NCBI RefSeq assembly: GCF_000196615.1 | Contig: NC_014306.1 | Coordinates: 4,278,001-4,342,000 of the forward strand | DNA from: Erwinia billingiae Eb661 | GTDB taxonomy: Bacteria; Pseudomonadota; Gammaproteobacteria; Enterobacterales; Enterobacteriaceae | DNA: 64,000 bases | Direction of reading: 5' to 3' | Position numbers and translations under genes: made by a program | In this document: positions 36,993 through 47,357 of the stretch, piece by piece | Numbering within the stretch: the stretch's first letter is position 1 | Layout of the letters: each line of letters starts with the position of its first letter | The notes under the pieces: generated by a model | Database searches by the model: none | Told to the model about the DNA's origin: nothing | Seen by the model: the letters and a program-made list of their open reading frames with translations, nothing else

Positions 36993-37352
36993 TTATTTCG
37001 GATTAGTCCCGCGTTCGATGATCACCCCGACCTGGGCTGCCTGGGCCACTGCGCCTGGCTTGCTGAGCTTAATTCGCACCCAGGGAGAGTTGAATCGGGT
37101 CAGCAGCAAGGCAGCCACTTCTTCCGCCACGCGCTCAACCAGCGCAAAACGGCCACCGGCAACGTGATTAATAATGGTCTCAGAGACGTCGGCGTAGCTC
37201 AGGCAGTCGTTCACATCATCACTGGCGGCGGCTTTGCGGTTGTCCCAGGCCATTTCGACATCGAACACCAGCTTCTGCTGAATGGTTTGTTCCCAGTCGA
37301 AAGCACCAATGGTGGTTATGACCGTGAGTTGTTCAATAAATACAATATCCAT
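36993..37352 (-). CDS. folB: Dihydroneopterin aldolase
   Basis: A 119-residue enzyme of the folate pathway that converts 7,8-dihydroneopterin to 6-hydroxymethyl-dihydropterin and glycolaldehyde. It assembles as a ring-shaped octamer. Family features are MDIVFIEQLTVITTIGAFDWEQ (the catalytic Glu in the FIEQL/IGAFDWE region), VNDCLSYADVSETIINHV with the active-site Tyr, and the Lys-containing INLSKP-like segment WVRIKLSKPGAV. Length agrees with E. coli FolB (about 122). It is divergent from plsY, as in E. coli. Confidence 0.95.
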   Translation of the reverse strand: MDIVFIEQLTVITTIGAFDWEQTIQQKLVFDVEMAWDNRKAAASDDVNDCLSYADVSETIINHVAGGRFALVERVAEEVAALLLTRFNSPWVRIKLSKPGAVAQAAQVGVIIERGTNPK

Positions 37353-37459
37353 GATGGCCGTCTCTGTTTTTGTGGTTGCCGGATACCACTTCCGGCGGAT
37401 TATGCGTATTATCCACGGATGACGAGAACAAAACGACCCCTACTGGATGGAACGGTGTT

Positions 37460-38068
37460 ATGAGTGTATTCGCGCTTGGTATGATTCTTTTCGCGTATCT
37501 GTGCGGCTCCATTTCCAGCGCGATCCTGGTTTGCCGACTGTTCAGACTGCCGGACCCGCGACTTAATGGTTCCGGTAATCCCGGTACGACAAATGTGCTG
37601 CGTATTGGCGGGAAAACCCCGGCAGCGATGGTATTGGTGTTTGATGTTCTGAAAGGCATGCTGCCGGTCTGGCTGGCTTATCACTATGGCGTTTCGCCAC
37701 TCTATCTCGGCCTCATCGCCATTGCCGCCTGCCTCGGTCATATCTATCCGGTGTTTTTCCACTTTAAAGGCGGAAAAGGCGTGGCGACAGCCTTTGGTGC
37801 CATTGCGCCGATTGGCTGGGACTTAACCGGGCTGATGACCGGGACCTGGCTGCTGACCGTGCTGTTGAGCGGCTACTCCTCCCTTGGCGCGATTATCAGC
37901 GCACTGATTGCCCCCTTCTACGTCTGGTGGTTCAAACCCCAGCTGACCTTCCCGGTCGCCATGCTCTCGTGTCTGGTGCTGCTGCGTCATCACGACAATA
38001 TTCAGCGTCTGTGGCGTGGGCAGGAATCGAAGATCTGGAAGAAGAAAAAGAAGAAACCTGACGCCTGA
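37460..38068 (+). CDS. plsY: Glycerol-3-phosphate acyltransferase PlsY
   Basis: A 202-residue integral membrane acyltransferase with five transmembrane helices (E. coli YgiH/PlsY, 205). It transfers the acyl group from acyl-phosphate to the sn-1 position of glycerol 3-phosphate to begin phospholipid synthesis. The three conserved cytoplasmic motifs are present: [30 protein letters not shown] and the [11 protein letters not shown] end. Note PGTTN where E. coli has PGATN. The ATG at 37460 aligns with the family start; the open frame upstream to 37370 covers the promoter. The basic tail [12 protein letters not shown] is cytoplasmic. Confidence 0.95.
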   Translation: MSVFALGMILFAYLCGSISSAILVCRLFRLPDPRLNGSGNPGTTNVLRIGGKTPAAMVLVFDVLKGMLPVWLAYHYGVSPLYLGLIAIAACLGHIYPVFFHFKGGKGVATAFGAIAPIGWDLTGLMTGTWLLTVLLSGYSSLGAIISALIAPFYVWWFKPQLTFPVAMLSCLVLLRHHDNIQRLWRGQESKIWKKKKKKPDA

Positions 38069-38131
38069 GAACGCCGGGCAAAGCCATCGCCCGGGCGGGC
38101 ATTGAAGGGTTTATTGCGTCATCCGTAACGC

Positions 38132-38161
38132 CTCTGCCATCACCGGCTGATGATGGCAGAG
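38132..38161. terminator. Long stem-loop between convergent plsY and tsaD
   Basis: CTCTGCCATCA (38132-38142), loop of eight, TGATGGCAGAG (38151-38161): eleven perfect base pairs. No T tract on either side, so it may act as a 3'-end stabiliser or weak bidirectional terminator. Confidence 0.5.
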
Positions 38162-38168
38162 TGGAACA

Positions 38169-39188
38169 CTACGCCTGGATTGCAGGCAGTTCCGCCAGCG
38201 GCCAGCGCGGACGTACTGTCACGCTCAACTCGCCCCGCGTTCCGCCTTTCATCCGCACCATACCCGCGTAAGCAATCATCGCGCCATTGTCGGTGCAGAA
38301 CTCCGGTCGCGCATAAAACACTTCCCCACCGCGCGCCTTCATCACCTCCGCCATTTTGCTGCGCAGCGTGCGGTTGGCACTGACGCCACCGGCAATCACC
38401 AAACGTTTAAAACCGGTCTGCTCCAACGCGCGCTTGCATTTGATCGCCAGCGTATCAACCACCGCATCCTCAAAGGCACGGGCGATATCAGCACGGGTCT
38501 GATCGTCATCGCTGTTTTCACGGATGGTGTTGGCCGCAAAGGTTTTCAGCCCGGAAAAGCTGAAATCCAACCCAGGGCGATCGGTCATCGGACGCGGGAA
38601 GATAAAGCGCTTTTCGGTGCCCTGCTGAGCCATTTTCGACAGCATTGGGCCGCCAGGATAATCCAGCCCCAACAGCTTGGCGGTTTTATCAAAGGCTTCG
38701 CCTGCCGCATCGTCCACTGACTCGCCCATCAGGCTGTATTCACCAATGCCGGTCACGCTGATTAACTGAGTGTGACCACCCGATACCAGCAAGGCGACAA
38801 AGGGGAATTCCGGCGGATTATCTTCCAGCATCGGTGCCAGCAGATGGCCTTCCATATGATGAACCGGGATCGCCGGCACATCCCAGGCAAAGGCCAGTGA
38901 ACGGCCGATAGTGGCCCCGACCAGCAGCGCGCCGACCAGACCGGGACCGGCGGTATAGGCCACCGCATCAATGTCTTTGGCCTGCAATCCGGCTTCTTTT
39001 AACGCCGCCTGGATCAGCGGTACGGTTTTACGCACGTGATCGCGCGACGCCAGTTCCGGCACCACACCGCCGTAATCGGCATGCAGTTTGACCTGGCTGT
39101 AAAGTTGATTGGCGAGCAAACCGGCGGTTTCGTCGTAAATGGCGATTCCGGTTTCATCGCAGGATGTTTCAATTCCGAGCACACGCAT
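38169..39188 (-). CDS. tsaD: tRNA threonylcarbamoyladenosine transferase subunit TsaD
   Basis: A 339-residue member of the Kae1/YgjD family (E. coli 337). With TsaB and TsaE it transfers threonylcarbamoyl to A37 of ANN-decoding tRNAs. Motifs: [18 protein letters not shown], the metal-binding [12 protein letters not shown] (His-x3-His), [11 protein letters not shown], and [10 protein letters not shown] (Asp metal ligand). The start at 39186-39188 (MRVLGIE) matches the family exactly. The frame runs open for another 84 codons upstream, but that part covers the rpsU promoter region and has no family similarity. Essential core gene, divergent from rpsU. Confidence 0.97.
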   Translation of the reverse strand: MRVLGIETSCDETGIAIYDETAGLLANQLYSQVKLHADYGGVVPELASRDHVRKTVPLIQAALKEAGLQAKDIDAVAYTAGPGLVGALLVGATIGRSLAFAWDVPAIPVHHMEGHLLAPMLEDNPPEFPFVALLVSGGHTQLISVTGIGEYSLMGESVDDAAGEAFDKTAKLLGLDYPGGPMLSKMAQQGTEKRFIFPRPMTDRPGLDFSFSGLKTFAANTIRENSDDDQTRADIARAFEDAVVDTLAIKCKRALEQTGFKRLVIAGGVSANRTLRSKMAEVMKARGGEVFYARPEFCTDNGAMIAYAGMVRMKGGTRGELSVTVRPRWPLAELPAIQA

Positions 39189-39297
39189 GACTTTATTTAC
39201 CTCATTCTGGCGGCGCGCAGTGTACCATGAAGGCCGCTGCCATTCGGCAATTTTGCAACGAAAAACGTGACTCCCTGAAAAAGCTGGGGAAAATATT

Positions 39298-39327
39298 TTC
39301 GCGAGCGCCTTCCCTTTGATGTATACT
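39298..39327 (+). promoter_or_regulatory. Main promoter of the rpsU-dnaG-rpoD operon
   Basis: TTCGCG (39298-39303) and TATACT (39322-39327) are 18 bases apart. The -10 matches the consensus at five of six positions; the -35 is weaker. Transcription would start about 39334. Confidence 0.6.
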
Positions 39328-39334
39328 CCTTGGC

Positions 39335-39350
39335 CTGAAAAAACCGGCAG
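39335..39350 (+). promoter_or_regulatory. LexA-like box at the rpsU promoter
   Basis: CTG-N10-CAG (CTGAAAAAACCGGCAG) lies directly after the -10 element and over the expected start point. The inner bases are not the alternating AT of strong SOS boxes. LexA control of this operon has been reported in E. coli, which makes a weak true site plausible. Confidence 0.4.
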
Positions 39351-39379
39351 TGGCACAGGCGCATCTGTTGGTAAGTTAA

Positions 39380-39706
<327 letters not shown>

Positions 39707-39753
39707 TCGTTGGGGGTTCGCCCTCACGTTTTACAGATAAGTAGTAGTTAAGA

Positions 39754-39785
39754 AGGCCGTGCTTTCCGAAAGGAATGCGCGGCTT
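39754..39785 (+). terminator. Attenuating stem-loop between rpsU and dnaG
   Basis: GCCGTGC (39756-39762) pairs with GCGCGGC (39777-39783) with one G-U pair, extended inward by TTTCC/GGAAT. It is followed by TTGTTCTCGTTT. It corresponds in place to the known partial terminator of the E. coli operon that keeps primase levels far below S21. Confidence 0.6.
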
Positions 39786-39817
39786 GTTCTCGTTTATGCA
39801 CTGATAAACCGGGGCCT

Positions 39818-41563
39818 ATGGCTGGACGAATTCCACGTGTATTTATCAATGACTTGCTGGCGCGCACGGACATCGTGGACCTCATCGATGCACGGGTAAA
39901 GCTGAAGAAGCAGGGCAAGAACTACCACGCGTGCTGTCCTTTCCATAACGAAAAAACCCCCTCTTTCACCGTGAACGGTGAGAAACAGTTCTACCACTGC
40001 TTCGGCTGTGGCGCCCACGGCAATGCTGTCGACTTCCTGATGAACTACGATCGTCTGGAGTTTGTGGAAAGCATCGAAGAGTTGGCGACGCTGTACGGAT
40101 TAGAAGTGCCGTACGAAAGCGGAACCGGCCCGAGCCAGTTAGAGCGTCATCAGCGTCAGAGCCTTTATCAATTGATGGGCGGCCTGAATGAGTTTTATCA
40201 GCAGGCGCTGTCACAGAGTCAGTCTTCAGGTGCACGCGAGTATCTTGCCAATCGCGGACTGAGTGACGCTGTCATCAAGCACTTTTCTATCGGCTATGCC
40301 CCCGCAGGCTGGGATAACGCCCTGAAGCGCTTCGGTCGCAATCAGGACGATCGCCAGTCGTTAATCGATGCGGGCATGTTGGTCACCAACGACCAGGGCC
40401 GCAGTTACGATCGTTTTCGCGAACGGGTGATGTTCCCGATCCACGACAAACGCGGGCGGGTAATAGGATTTGGCGGTCGCGTGTTAGGCGACGGGATGCC
40501 GAAATACCTCAATTCCCCCGAAACCGATATTTTCCATAAGGGTCGTCAGTTATACGGCCTGTATGAAGCGCAAAAGAATCATCCCGAACCGGCGAAGCTA
40601 CTGGTGGTTGAAGGCTATATGGATGTGGTGGCGCTGGCGCAGTTTGGCATTGATTATGCCGTTGCCTCGCTGGGAACCTCGACCACACCGGAGCATATTC
40701 AGCTGCTGTTCCGCACCACCGACACGGTTATTTGCTGTTATGACGGTGACCGGGCTGGTCGTGAAGCGGCCTGGCGCGCGCTGGAAACCGCATTACCTTA
40801 CATGAATGACGGTCGTCAGCTACGCTTTATGTTTCTACCTGATGGTGAAGACCCGGATACGCTGGTGCGTAAAGAGGGTAAAGAGGCCTTTGAAGCCCGG
40901 ATGGAGCAGGCGATGCCGCTCTCCGCGTTCCTGTTTGACTCTTTACTCCCGCAGGTTGATTTGCGATCGCCAGATGGTCGCGCGCAGTTGAGCACCCTGG
41001 CGTTGCCGTTGATTACCCAGGTGCCGGGCGAAACGTTACGCATTTATTTGCGTCAGGAGCTGGGCAACAAGCTGGGCATTCTGGACGACAGCCAGCTGGA
41101 TAAGCTGATGCCGAAGCTGGGCGAGAAAGCCCGGCCTCCTCAGCAGCCCCAGCTAAAACGCACAACCATGCGTATACTGATTGGACTGCTGATCCAGAAT
41201 CCGGCGCTGGCGACTACCGTGCCGCCGCTGGAAGGATTAGAAGCGTCAGATCTGGCCGGATTCCCACTTTTTGTGGAGTTAGTGAGCACTTGCGTAGCTC
41301 ATCCTGGCCTGACCACCGGACAGCTACTAGAGTTGTACCGTGGAACAAATTTTAGCCAGAGCCTTGAAACTCTGGCCACATGGAACCACATGATCGTAGA
41401 AGATGAAGTGGAAACCATGTTTCAGGACTCCCTGGCCAGCATGTATGACGCGGCGCTGGAACGCCGGCTTGAAGAGCTGATTGCGCGCGACCGCACACAT
41501 GGTCTGAACTCGGAAGAACGCCGCGAGTTCTGGACGCTGAGCCAGGCCTTAGCCAAGAAATAA
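39818..41563 (+). CDS. dnaG: DNA primase
   Basis: A 581-residue primase (E. coli 581), which lays RNA primers at the replication fork. The N-terminal CHC2 zinc domain has CCPFHNEKTPSF and FYHCFGCGAHGN. The RNA-polymerase core follows, with KGRQLYGLYEAQ and the TOPRIM motifs VVEGYMDVVALAQFG and CCYDGDRAGREA (acidic metal residues). The C-terminal helicase-binding domain (about 435-581) is helical. The GC-content and codon use match neighbours. A heat-shock-type promoter for rpoD lies inside its 3' part at 41363-41393. Essential core gene. Confidence 0.98.
   Translation: MAGRIPRVFINDLLARTDIVDLIDARVKLKKQGKNYHACCPFHNEKTPSFTVNGEKQFYHCFGCGAHGNAVDFLMNYDRLEFVESIEELATLYGLEVPYESGTGPSQLERHQRQSLYQLMGGLNEFYQQALSQSQSSGAREYLANRGLSDAVIKHFSIGYAPAGWDNALKRFGRNQDDRQSLIDAGMLVTNDQGRSYDRFRERVMFPIHDKRGRVIGFGGRVLGDGMPKYLNSPETDIFHKGRQLYGLYEAQKNHPEPAKLLVVEGYMDVVALAQFGIDYAVASLGTSTTPEHIQLLFRTTDTVICCYDGDRAGREAAWRALETALPYMNDGRQLRFMFLPDGEDPDTLVRKEGKEAFEARMEQAMPLSAFLFDSLLPQVDLRSPDGRAQLSTLALPLITQVPGETLRIYLRQELGNKLGILDDSQLDKLMPKLGEKARPPQQPQLKRTTMRILIGLLIQNPALATTVPPLEGLEASDLAGFPLFVELVSTCVAHPGLTTGQLLELYRGTNFSQSLETLATWNHMIVEDEVETMFQDSLASMYDAALERRLEELIARDRTHGLNSEERREFWTLSQALAKK
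41363..41393 (+). promoter_or_regulatory. Possible sigma-32 promoter for rpoD inside dnaG
   Basis: CTTGAAA (41363-41369) is a perfect sigma-32 -35. CCACATGA (41386-41393), 16 bases further, matches CCCCATnT at six of the seven specified bases or fewer. E. coli has a heat-shock promoter for rpoD at the equivalent place in dnaG. Confidence 0.5.
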
Positions 41564-41605
41564 GTTATATTGCCGAATTTGTGAAGCGTATATCGGCGAG
41601 GCCAG

Positions 41606-41634
41606 TTTGAACGCGAGCACTGCCAGCGTTCAAA
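41606..41634 (+). other. Stem-loop in the dnaG-rpoD gap
   Basis: TTTGAACGC (41606-41614) and GCGTTCAAA (41626-41634) form nine base pairs with an eleven-base loop and no T tract. It may mark the RNA-processing region between dnaG and rpoD rather than a terminator. The remaining gap to 41823 shows nothing else I can name. Confidence 0.45.
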
Positions 41635-41823
41635 AAGGCACGCCAGATAGCTTCCATACAGAATATGTAAAGAACACTGCGGCTTAAGTGCCGATAATCC
41701 GCCAGGTCGAGCCTGGCAGCCGCTTGGATGGGCAGCGGCATAAATCCAACGCCCTCACTGTTATTGTTGGCTTGTTAGCCGACCGACACCAATCTAATTT
41801 AACAGAAGTGTGGATACCGTCTT

Positions 41824-43662
<1,839 letters not shown>

Positions 43663-43681
43663 TCGTTCCCTAAGCGCCAGT

Positions 43682-43712
43682 AAAAAAGCCCCTGCATGCA
43701 GGGGCTTTTTTT
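43682..43712. terminator. Strong bidirectional terminator after rpoD
   Basis: AGCCCCTGCATGCAGGGGCT (43687-43706) is a perfect palindrome flanked by AAAAA and TTTTTT. It serves rpoD and the convergent mug. Confidence 0.95.
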
Positions 43713-43734
43713 ATGCCTGAAGCCGGGCAGCGCC

Positions 43735-44262
43735 CTAACGGCCTCGTGCCGCAAGGGCGGTATCCAACTCGCGGTAAGCGGCCGCCAGCTGCTCCTGAGA
43801 CGCCCGGTTCAGCCCGCTGGGATTGGGTAGCACCCACACTTCGGTGTCGCCAATGGTTTGCGGCTGCCTGCCCCACTCCACCTTACTGACCCGGAACGCC
43901 TGCTTGTAAGCCTGCTTGCCCAGCACCGCCAGCGCATCAGGCTGGTACTGCTGCACCTTCTCAATCAGCGCTTTGCCGCCGTCACGCAGCTCCATGCCGG
44001 ACAGCTCGGTCGCCTCTTTGGTAGGCCGCTCCACCAGCATTGTGATGCCGCAGCCGGTCTCCAGCAGCTGCATCTCCTCTTCCGGCTTCAGCTGCCTGAC
44101 GGTGAATCCCGCCTGCCAGATCGTCTTCCAGAAGCGGTTGCCGTTATGGGCAAAATGAAAGCCCTTATGGGCGGAGGATTTTCCCGGATTGATGCCGCAA
44201 AAAATCACCCGCAGGCCCGGTGCCAGAATATCGGTAATATTATGCTCGTCGATCTCACTCAC
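43735..44262 (-). CDS. mug: G/U mismatch-specific DNA glycosylase
   Basis: A 175-residue monofunctional glycosylase (E. coli Mug 168) that removes uracil or ethenocytosine from mismatches with guanine. The catalytic loop is [20 protein letters not shown] (catalytic Asn in GINPG). The second motif [12 protein letters not shown] sits near residue 145. The encoded start is a GTG (44260-44262), giving about six residues more than E. coli; no ATG lies close to the family start and the ribosome site is weak, so the start is uncertain. It follows rpoD convergently, as in E. coli. It marks the right border of the conserved block. Confidence 0.93.
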   Translation of the reverse strand: MSEIDEHNITDILAPGLRVIFCGINPGKSSAHKGFHFAHNGNRFWKTIWQAGFTVRQLKPEEEMQLLETGCGITMLVERPTKEATELSGMELRDGGKALIEKVQQYQPDALAVLGKQAYKQAFRVSKVEWGRQPQTIGDTEVWVLPNPSGLNRASQEQLAAAYRELDTALAARGR

Positions 44263-44290
44263 TGGTTATCTTCTCTTCCAAATGCCGCGT

Positions 44291-45247
44291 TTATTCTGCT
44301 AACGCATAATAGCTCAATACTTCACAACCTCGCCCGACAGACGGCGTGGCGGTCACGGTCAGGCTGGCAATATCAATGACGCTCAGGGTGCCATCATCTT
44401 CGTTAGCAATCAGCAGCGTGCGGTTGTCGGGGCTGAAACAGCCGTCCATCGGCTTATTGCCCACCGCCACCTGACCGAGCGGATTCAGCTCGCCGTCAAA
44501 CAGGCTGATTACCGGCTCCTGATCGCCAATCACCACCAGCAAAGAGCCATCCTCACTGAAGCGGACAATCTGTGACGCCTTCTGGTGGCCGGTGAGCGGC
44601 AAGGTGCGGATAAGCTGATGGCTTTCCGCATCCAGCACATACAGACGCGGCTGGTCGCCATCGGTGGCAACGATCGCCGGATGGCACGGCGACGCCGCAA
44701 TCCCGTTTATCGGTCCCGGCATCGCAATATTGTCCACCACCTGACCTTTGCCGTTTTCCAGCGCCACCACGGTTATCGAGGCATCTTCTTCGTTGTCGGT
44801 AAACAGCTTACGGCCGGAAGGCAGGATGGTCAGGCGATGGGTATTGTGCGAAGGCACCGCAATCTGGCTGACGATCTTATCGGTATTGGGGTCGATCGCC
44901 AGGATCGTCGCGCTGTTTTCGCAGCACTGATAGACATAGCCATCGCTTGCCAGCCGCGAAGTATGCGGCGACTCCAGCGGGCTGACGTCAATAAATCCGC
45001 TGACCTGGCGGGAGATCAGATCGATCACCGCAATCTTGTGGCCGGGATGGGGATTATCGCCGTGGATGCCATCACCAAAGATCGGCACATAGGCTTTATG
45101 CTGCTGCGGCAGGATCAGTAACTCGTGGGGACGCGGAGGGAAAGCATTAAGCTCCTGCTCTACGGCAAAGGTCTCAGGATTGAGGAACAGCACGTTGCTG
45201 CCCTGCTTATCCACTGCGATCAAACCATAGCGAGTGGCCGACGTCAT
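44291..45247 (-). CDS. Cytoplasmic beta-propeller protein (YVTN type)
   Basis: A 318-residue protein made of about seven repeated four-strand blades, for example IAVIDLISRQVSGFIDVS, TILAIDPNTDKIVSQIAVPS, LYVLDAESHQLIRTLPL and LSVIDIASLTVTATPSVGRG. It resembles the YVTN/SMP-30-like lactonase-type propellers. There is no signal peptide, unlike the periplasmic relative YncE, so it is probably cytoplasmic. Catalytic residues cannot be identified. I use the ATG at 45245-45247 because GGAGG lies five bases ahead; a GTG two codons upstream overlaps the ribosome site. It is preceded by its own promoter with an embedded palindromic operator. Substrate unknown. Confidence 0.75.
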   Translation of the reverse strand: MTSATRYGLIAVDKQGSNVLFLNPETFAVEQELNAFPPRPHELLILPQQHKAYVPIFGDGIHGDNPHPGHKIAVIDLISRQVSGFIDVSPLESPHTSRLASDGYVYQCCENSATILAIDPNTDKIVSQIAVPSHNTHRLTILPSGRKLFTDNEEDASITVVALENGKGQVVDNIAMPGPINGIAASPCHPAIVATDGDQPRLYVLDAESHQLIRTLPLTGHQKASQIVRFSEDGSLLVVIGDQEPVISLFDGELNPLGQVAVGNKPMDGCFSPDNRTLLIANEDDGTLSVIDIASLTVTATPSVGRGCEVLSYYALAE

Positions 45248-45261
45248 ACACACCTCCAGTA

Positions 45262-45278
45262 AAATGAACGTTTCATTT
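45262..45278 (-). promoter_or_regulatory. Palindromic operator over the propeller-gene promoter
   Basis: AAATGAA-CGT-TTCATTT is a perfect inverted repeat with seven-base arms. On the minus strand TTGACG (45302-45297) is followed after 16 bases by TTAAAT (45280-45275), so the palindrome overlaps the -10 and the start point. This is the usual place for a repressor. No TetR- or GntR-type repressor gene is adjacent, so the binding protein is unknown. Confidence 0.6.
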
Positions 45279-45318
45279 AAAGGTAGCGCATAACGTCGTC
45301 AAGTTTTGCGGGAAAAGG

Positions 45319-45780
45319 TTACAAAACTTGCTGGATCCCCCACATCGCCAGCGCATGATCCTCATGGGAAGGCAGTCCGCTGACCGTCACCGCACCGATA
45401 ATCCCGCCACCGGTAAGCAGTAATGGGAAGCTGCCGCCGTGGTCGGTATAGCGCTCAGGATCCATATAATTCATCGCTTCCATCCGCGTGCCGGCCGCTT
45501 CATTCACTTCGCCGGTGTATAAAGAGGCATGACCGTTGCGCAGGGTGCTGTTGCGCTTGCGGGCAATCCACTCCAGATTTTCGGCGCTGGAACCCGGCAG
45601 CGCGGCGCAGAACAACACCTGACCGAAGGCATAAACTTCAATCGCCACCGGGTAGTTTTCCTGTGAGGCGCGCTGGCGGATCAGCTCACCCACTTTCCAG
45701 GCATCATCAAAGCTGAACTGGGTCAGACGAACAAGTTGCTCCTGCTGCAGCAGGGTTTCAAGGCTGGGAACGCTGGACAT
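45319..45780 (-). CDS. UPF0303 / haem-degrading-domain protein
   Basis: A 153-residue cytoplasmic protein of the UPF0303 family, which shares the Haem_degrading (HbpS/GlcG) fold. Features: SFDDAWKVGELIRQRASQ, PVAIEVYAFGQVLFCAALPG, the charged RKRNSTLRNGHAS and the glycine-rich GGSFPLLLTGGGIIGAVTVS. No signal peptide is present, in contrast to the secreted HbpS-like protein at 1762-2244. Function is not established; members often stand beside sugar-acid or aromatic catabolic genes. GGAG lies six bases before the ATG. It ends 72 bases upstream of the propeller gene, which has its own promoter, and begins about 100 bases after the LysR gene on the same strand. Confidence 0.85.
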   Translation of the reverse strand: MSSVPSLETLLQQEQLVRLTQFSFDDAWKVGELIRQRASQENYPVAIEVYAFGQVLFCAALPGSSAENLEWIARKRNSTLRNGHASLYTGEVNEAAGTRMEAMNYMDPERYTDHGGSFPLLLTGGGIIGAVTVSGLPSHEDHALAMWGIQQVL

Positions 45781-45880
45781 CGGACTCTCCGTGAGCGGGA
45801 AACGAGGCCTTCAGCTTAATTGATTACTATTTTCCAAAATAGATAAATATGAAATATCAGTTCTGTTTTTGCGAGCAAGA

Positions 45881-46801
45881 TCACTGCTCAAACGCCGCCC
45901 GCAGCCAGTGAATAAAGCCGCTGACCGCGCGCGGCACCTGCGCAGACCACGGGCGCACCACGTACAGCATTCCGGCAAAGGCGCCCACCGTCTGCCAGTC
46001 TGGCAACACCTCCACCAGCCGCCCTTCGCTTAAGGCCGCGCGGGCGCTGAAGTCCGGCAGCAGTGCGATGCCCAGCCCGTCCAGCGCCGCATCGCGAATG
46101 GATTCACTGTTATTGGTGGCAAACGGCCCGCTGACGTTCACCGTCACCGATTCTTCTCCCGCCTGGCGTGAGGCAAAGGTCCAGCGTGGCATCTCCGTGC
46201 CGCGCGGGTAATACAGGCACTGATGATCGCTCAGGGCCTGCGGCGTTTGCGGGAAGCCGTGCTGCGTAAGATACGCCGGGGAAGCAACCACCTGCGCATG
46301 CGTGGTACACAGCGGCAGCGCCACATGGGTTTCGGGCAGGGTATCGCTGTGGCGGATAGCGAGGTCAAAGCCTTCACTGGCCAGCGATACCAGCCGGTCA
46401 GACACCTCAAGCTGCACACGCACCTGCGGATGCTCGCGCAGGAAGGCGGTGATATGCGGCACCAGCTGCTGGCGGGCAAACGCCACCGGCGCCGTCACCC
46501 GCACCAGGCCGCGTAACGGCCCCGCCGAGTCACGCACGCTGAAAAAGCTCTGTTCAATCTGCGCAAAAGGCTGGCGTAACTCTTCCACCAGCTTCTCACC
46601 GGCGCTGGTCAGCCGCAGGCTGCGGGTGGTACGCGTAACCAGCGGCACGCCCGCCAGATGCTCCAGCTCTTTGATTTTCTGGCTCATCGCCGCTTTGCTG
46701 ACCTCCAGGCGTTCGGCAGCGCGGGTAAAACTCCCCTGCTCTGCCAGCACCGTCAGCCAGTGCAGATGGATCCACAACGCGTCGGTCTTTACGTCTTTCA
46801 T
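45881..46801 (-). CDS. LysR-family transcriptional regulator divergent from the tautomerase gene
   Basis: A 306-residue LysR-type regulator. The helix-turn-helix is at about residues 15-70 (GSFTRAAERLEVSKAAMSQKI), followed by the effector domain with RVTAPVAFARQQLVPHI and AALDGLGIALLPDFSAR. It belongs to the large DmlR/YafC-like group. It is divergent from the tautomerase gene across 130 bases that contain ACTATAGT (46813-46820) in an AT-rich setting, suggesting it regulates that gene, itself, or both. The minus-strand -10-like TATAGT lies very close to the ATG, so its leader may be short. Ligand unknown. Confidence 0.9.
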   Translation of the reverse strand: MKDVKTDALWIHLHWLTVLAEQGSFTRAAERLEVSKAAMSQKIKELEHLAGVPLVTRTTRSLRLTSAGEKLVEELRQPFAQIEQSFFSVRDSAGPLRGLVRVTAPVAFARQQLVPHITAFLREHPQVRVQLEVSDRLVSLASEGFDLAIRHSDTLPETHVALPLCTTHAQVVASPAYLTQHGFPQTPQALSDHQCLYYPRGTEMPRWTFASRQAGEESVTVNVSGPFATNNSESIRDAALDGLGIALLPDFSARAALSEGRLVEVLPDWQTVGAFAGMLYVVRPWSAQVPRAVSGFIHWLRAAFEQ

Positions 46802-46931
46802 GGTTATTGTTCACTATAGTAAATAATCAATTCAAGTATAGCGCTTTTTCCCGTCTCATATTCCCCGTAAAGTGAACCTCAGATAAGCCGCAGCCATCCG
46901 GCTCAATTGACTGTTTTCAGGGGATAAACCA

Positions 46932-47321
46932 ATGCCATTACTGCAATTTGATGTGATTCAGGGCCGTTCAGAATCGGAGATGAGAACCTTACTGGACGCA
47001 GCGCACCGCGCGGTGCTGGCGGCATTTAAGGTGCCAGCGCGCGATCGCTACCAGATTGTTCACGAAAACAAAGCGTATCAGATGGTGTTTGAAGATACCG
47101 GACTGGGTCTGACCCGTACCGATAATCTGGTGATGGTGCGCGTCTTTACCAGCCCGCGCAGCGATGAGCAGAAGCAGTTTTTTATGGCCGAACTCTGCCG
47201 TGAGCTGAAAGAGAGCTGTGGCATTTTGGGCAGCGACGTGATGATCAGTTTTATCACCAACGGCAAAGGCGACTGGAGCTTTGGCAACGGCGTAGCGCAG
47301 TACATGACCGGCGATCTGTAA
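46932..47321 (+). CDS. Tautomerase-family protein
   Basis: A 129-residue member of the tautomerase/MIF superfamily. After removal of Met the N-terminal Pro (MPLLQFDVIQGRSESEMR) is the expected catalytic base. Later features are YQIVHENKAYQMVF and VMVRVFTSPRSDEQKQFF. The single chain of about 130 residues matches the longer Tautomerase_2-like group rather than the 60-residue 4-oxalocrotonate tautomerases. AGGGGATAA precedes the ATG. It is controlled presumably by the divergent LysR protein. Substrate unknown; related proteins act on keto-enol or aromatic breakdown products. Confidence 0.85.
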   Translation: MPLLQFDVIQGRSESEMRTLLDAAHRAVLAAFKVPARDRYQIVHENKAYQMVFEDTGLGLTRTDNLVMVRVFTSPRSDEQKQFFMAELCRELKESCGILGSDVMISFITNGKGDWSFGNGVAQYMTGDL

Positions 47322-47326
47322 ACTGA

Positions 47327-47353
47327 CGGCGCGCTTGTGCAGCAAGCGCGCCG
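47327..47353. terminator. Strong stem-loop between tautomerase and amidase genes
   Basis: CGGCGCGCTTG (47327-47337), loop TGCAG, CAAGCGCGCCG (47343-47353): eleven base pairs, very GC-rich, with no T tract. It separates convergent genes and probably works in both directions. Confidence 0.6.
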
Positions 47354-47357
47354 ACGG

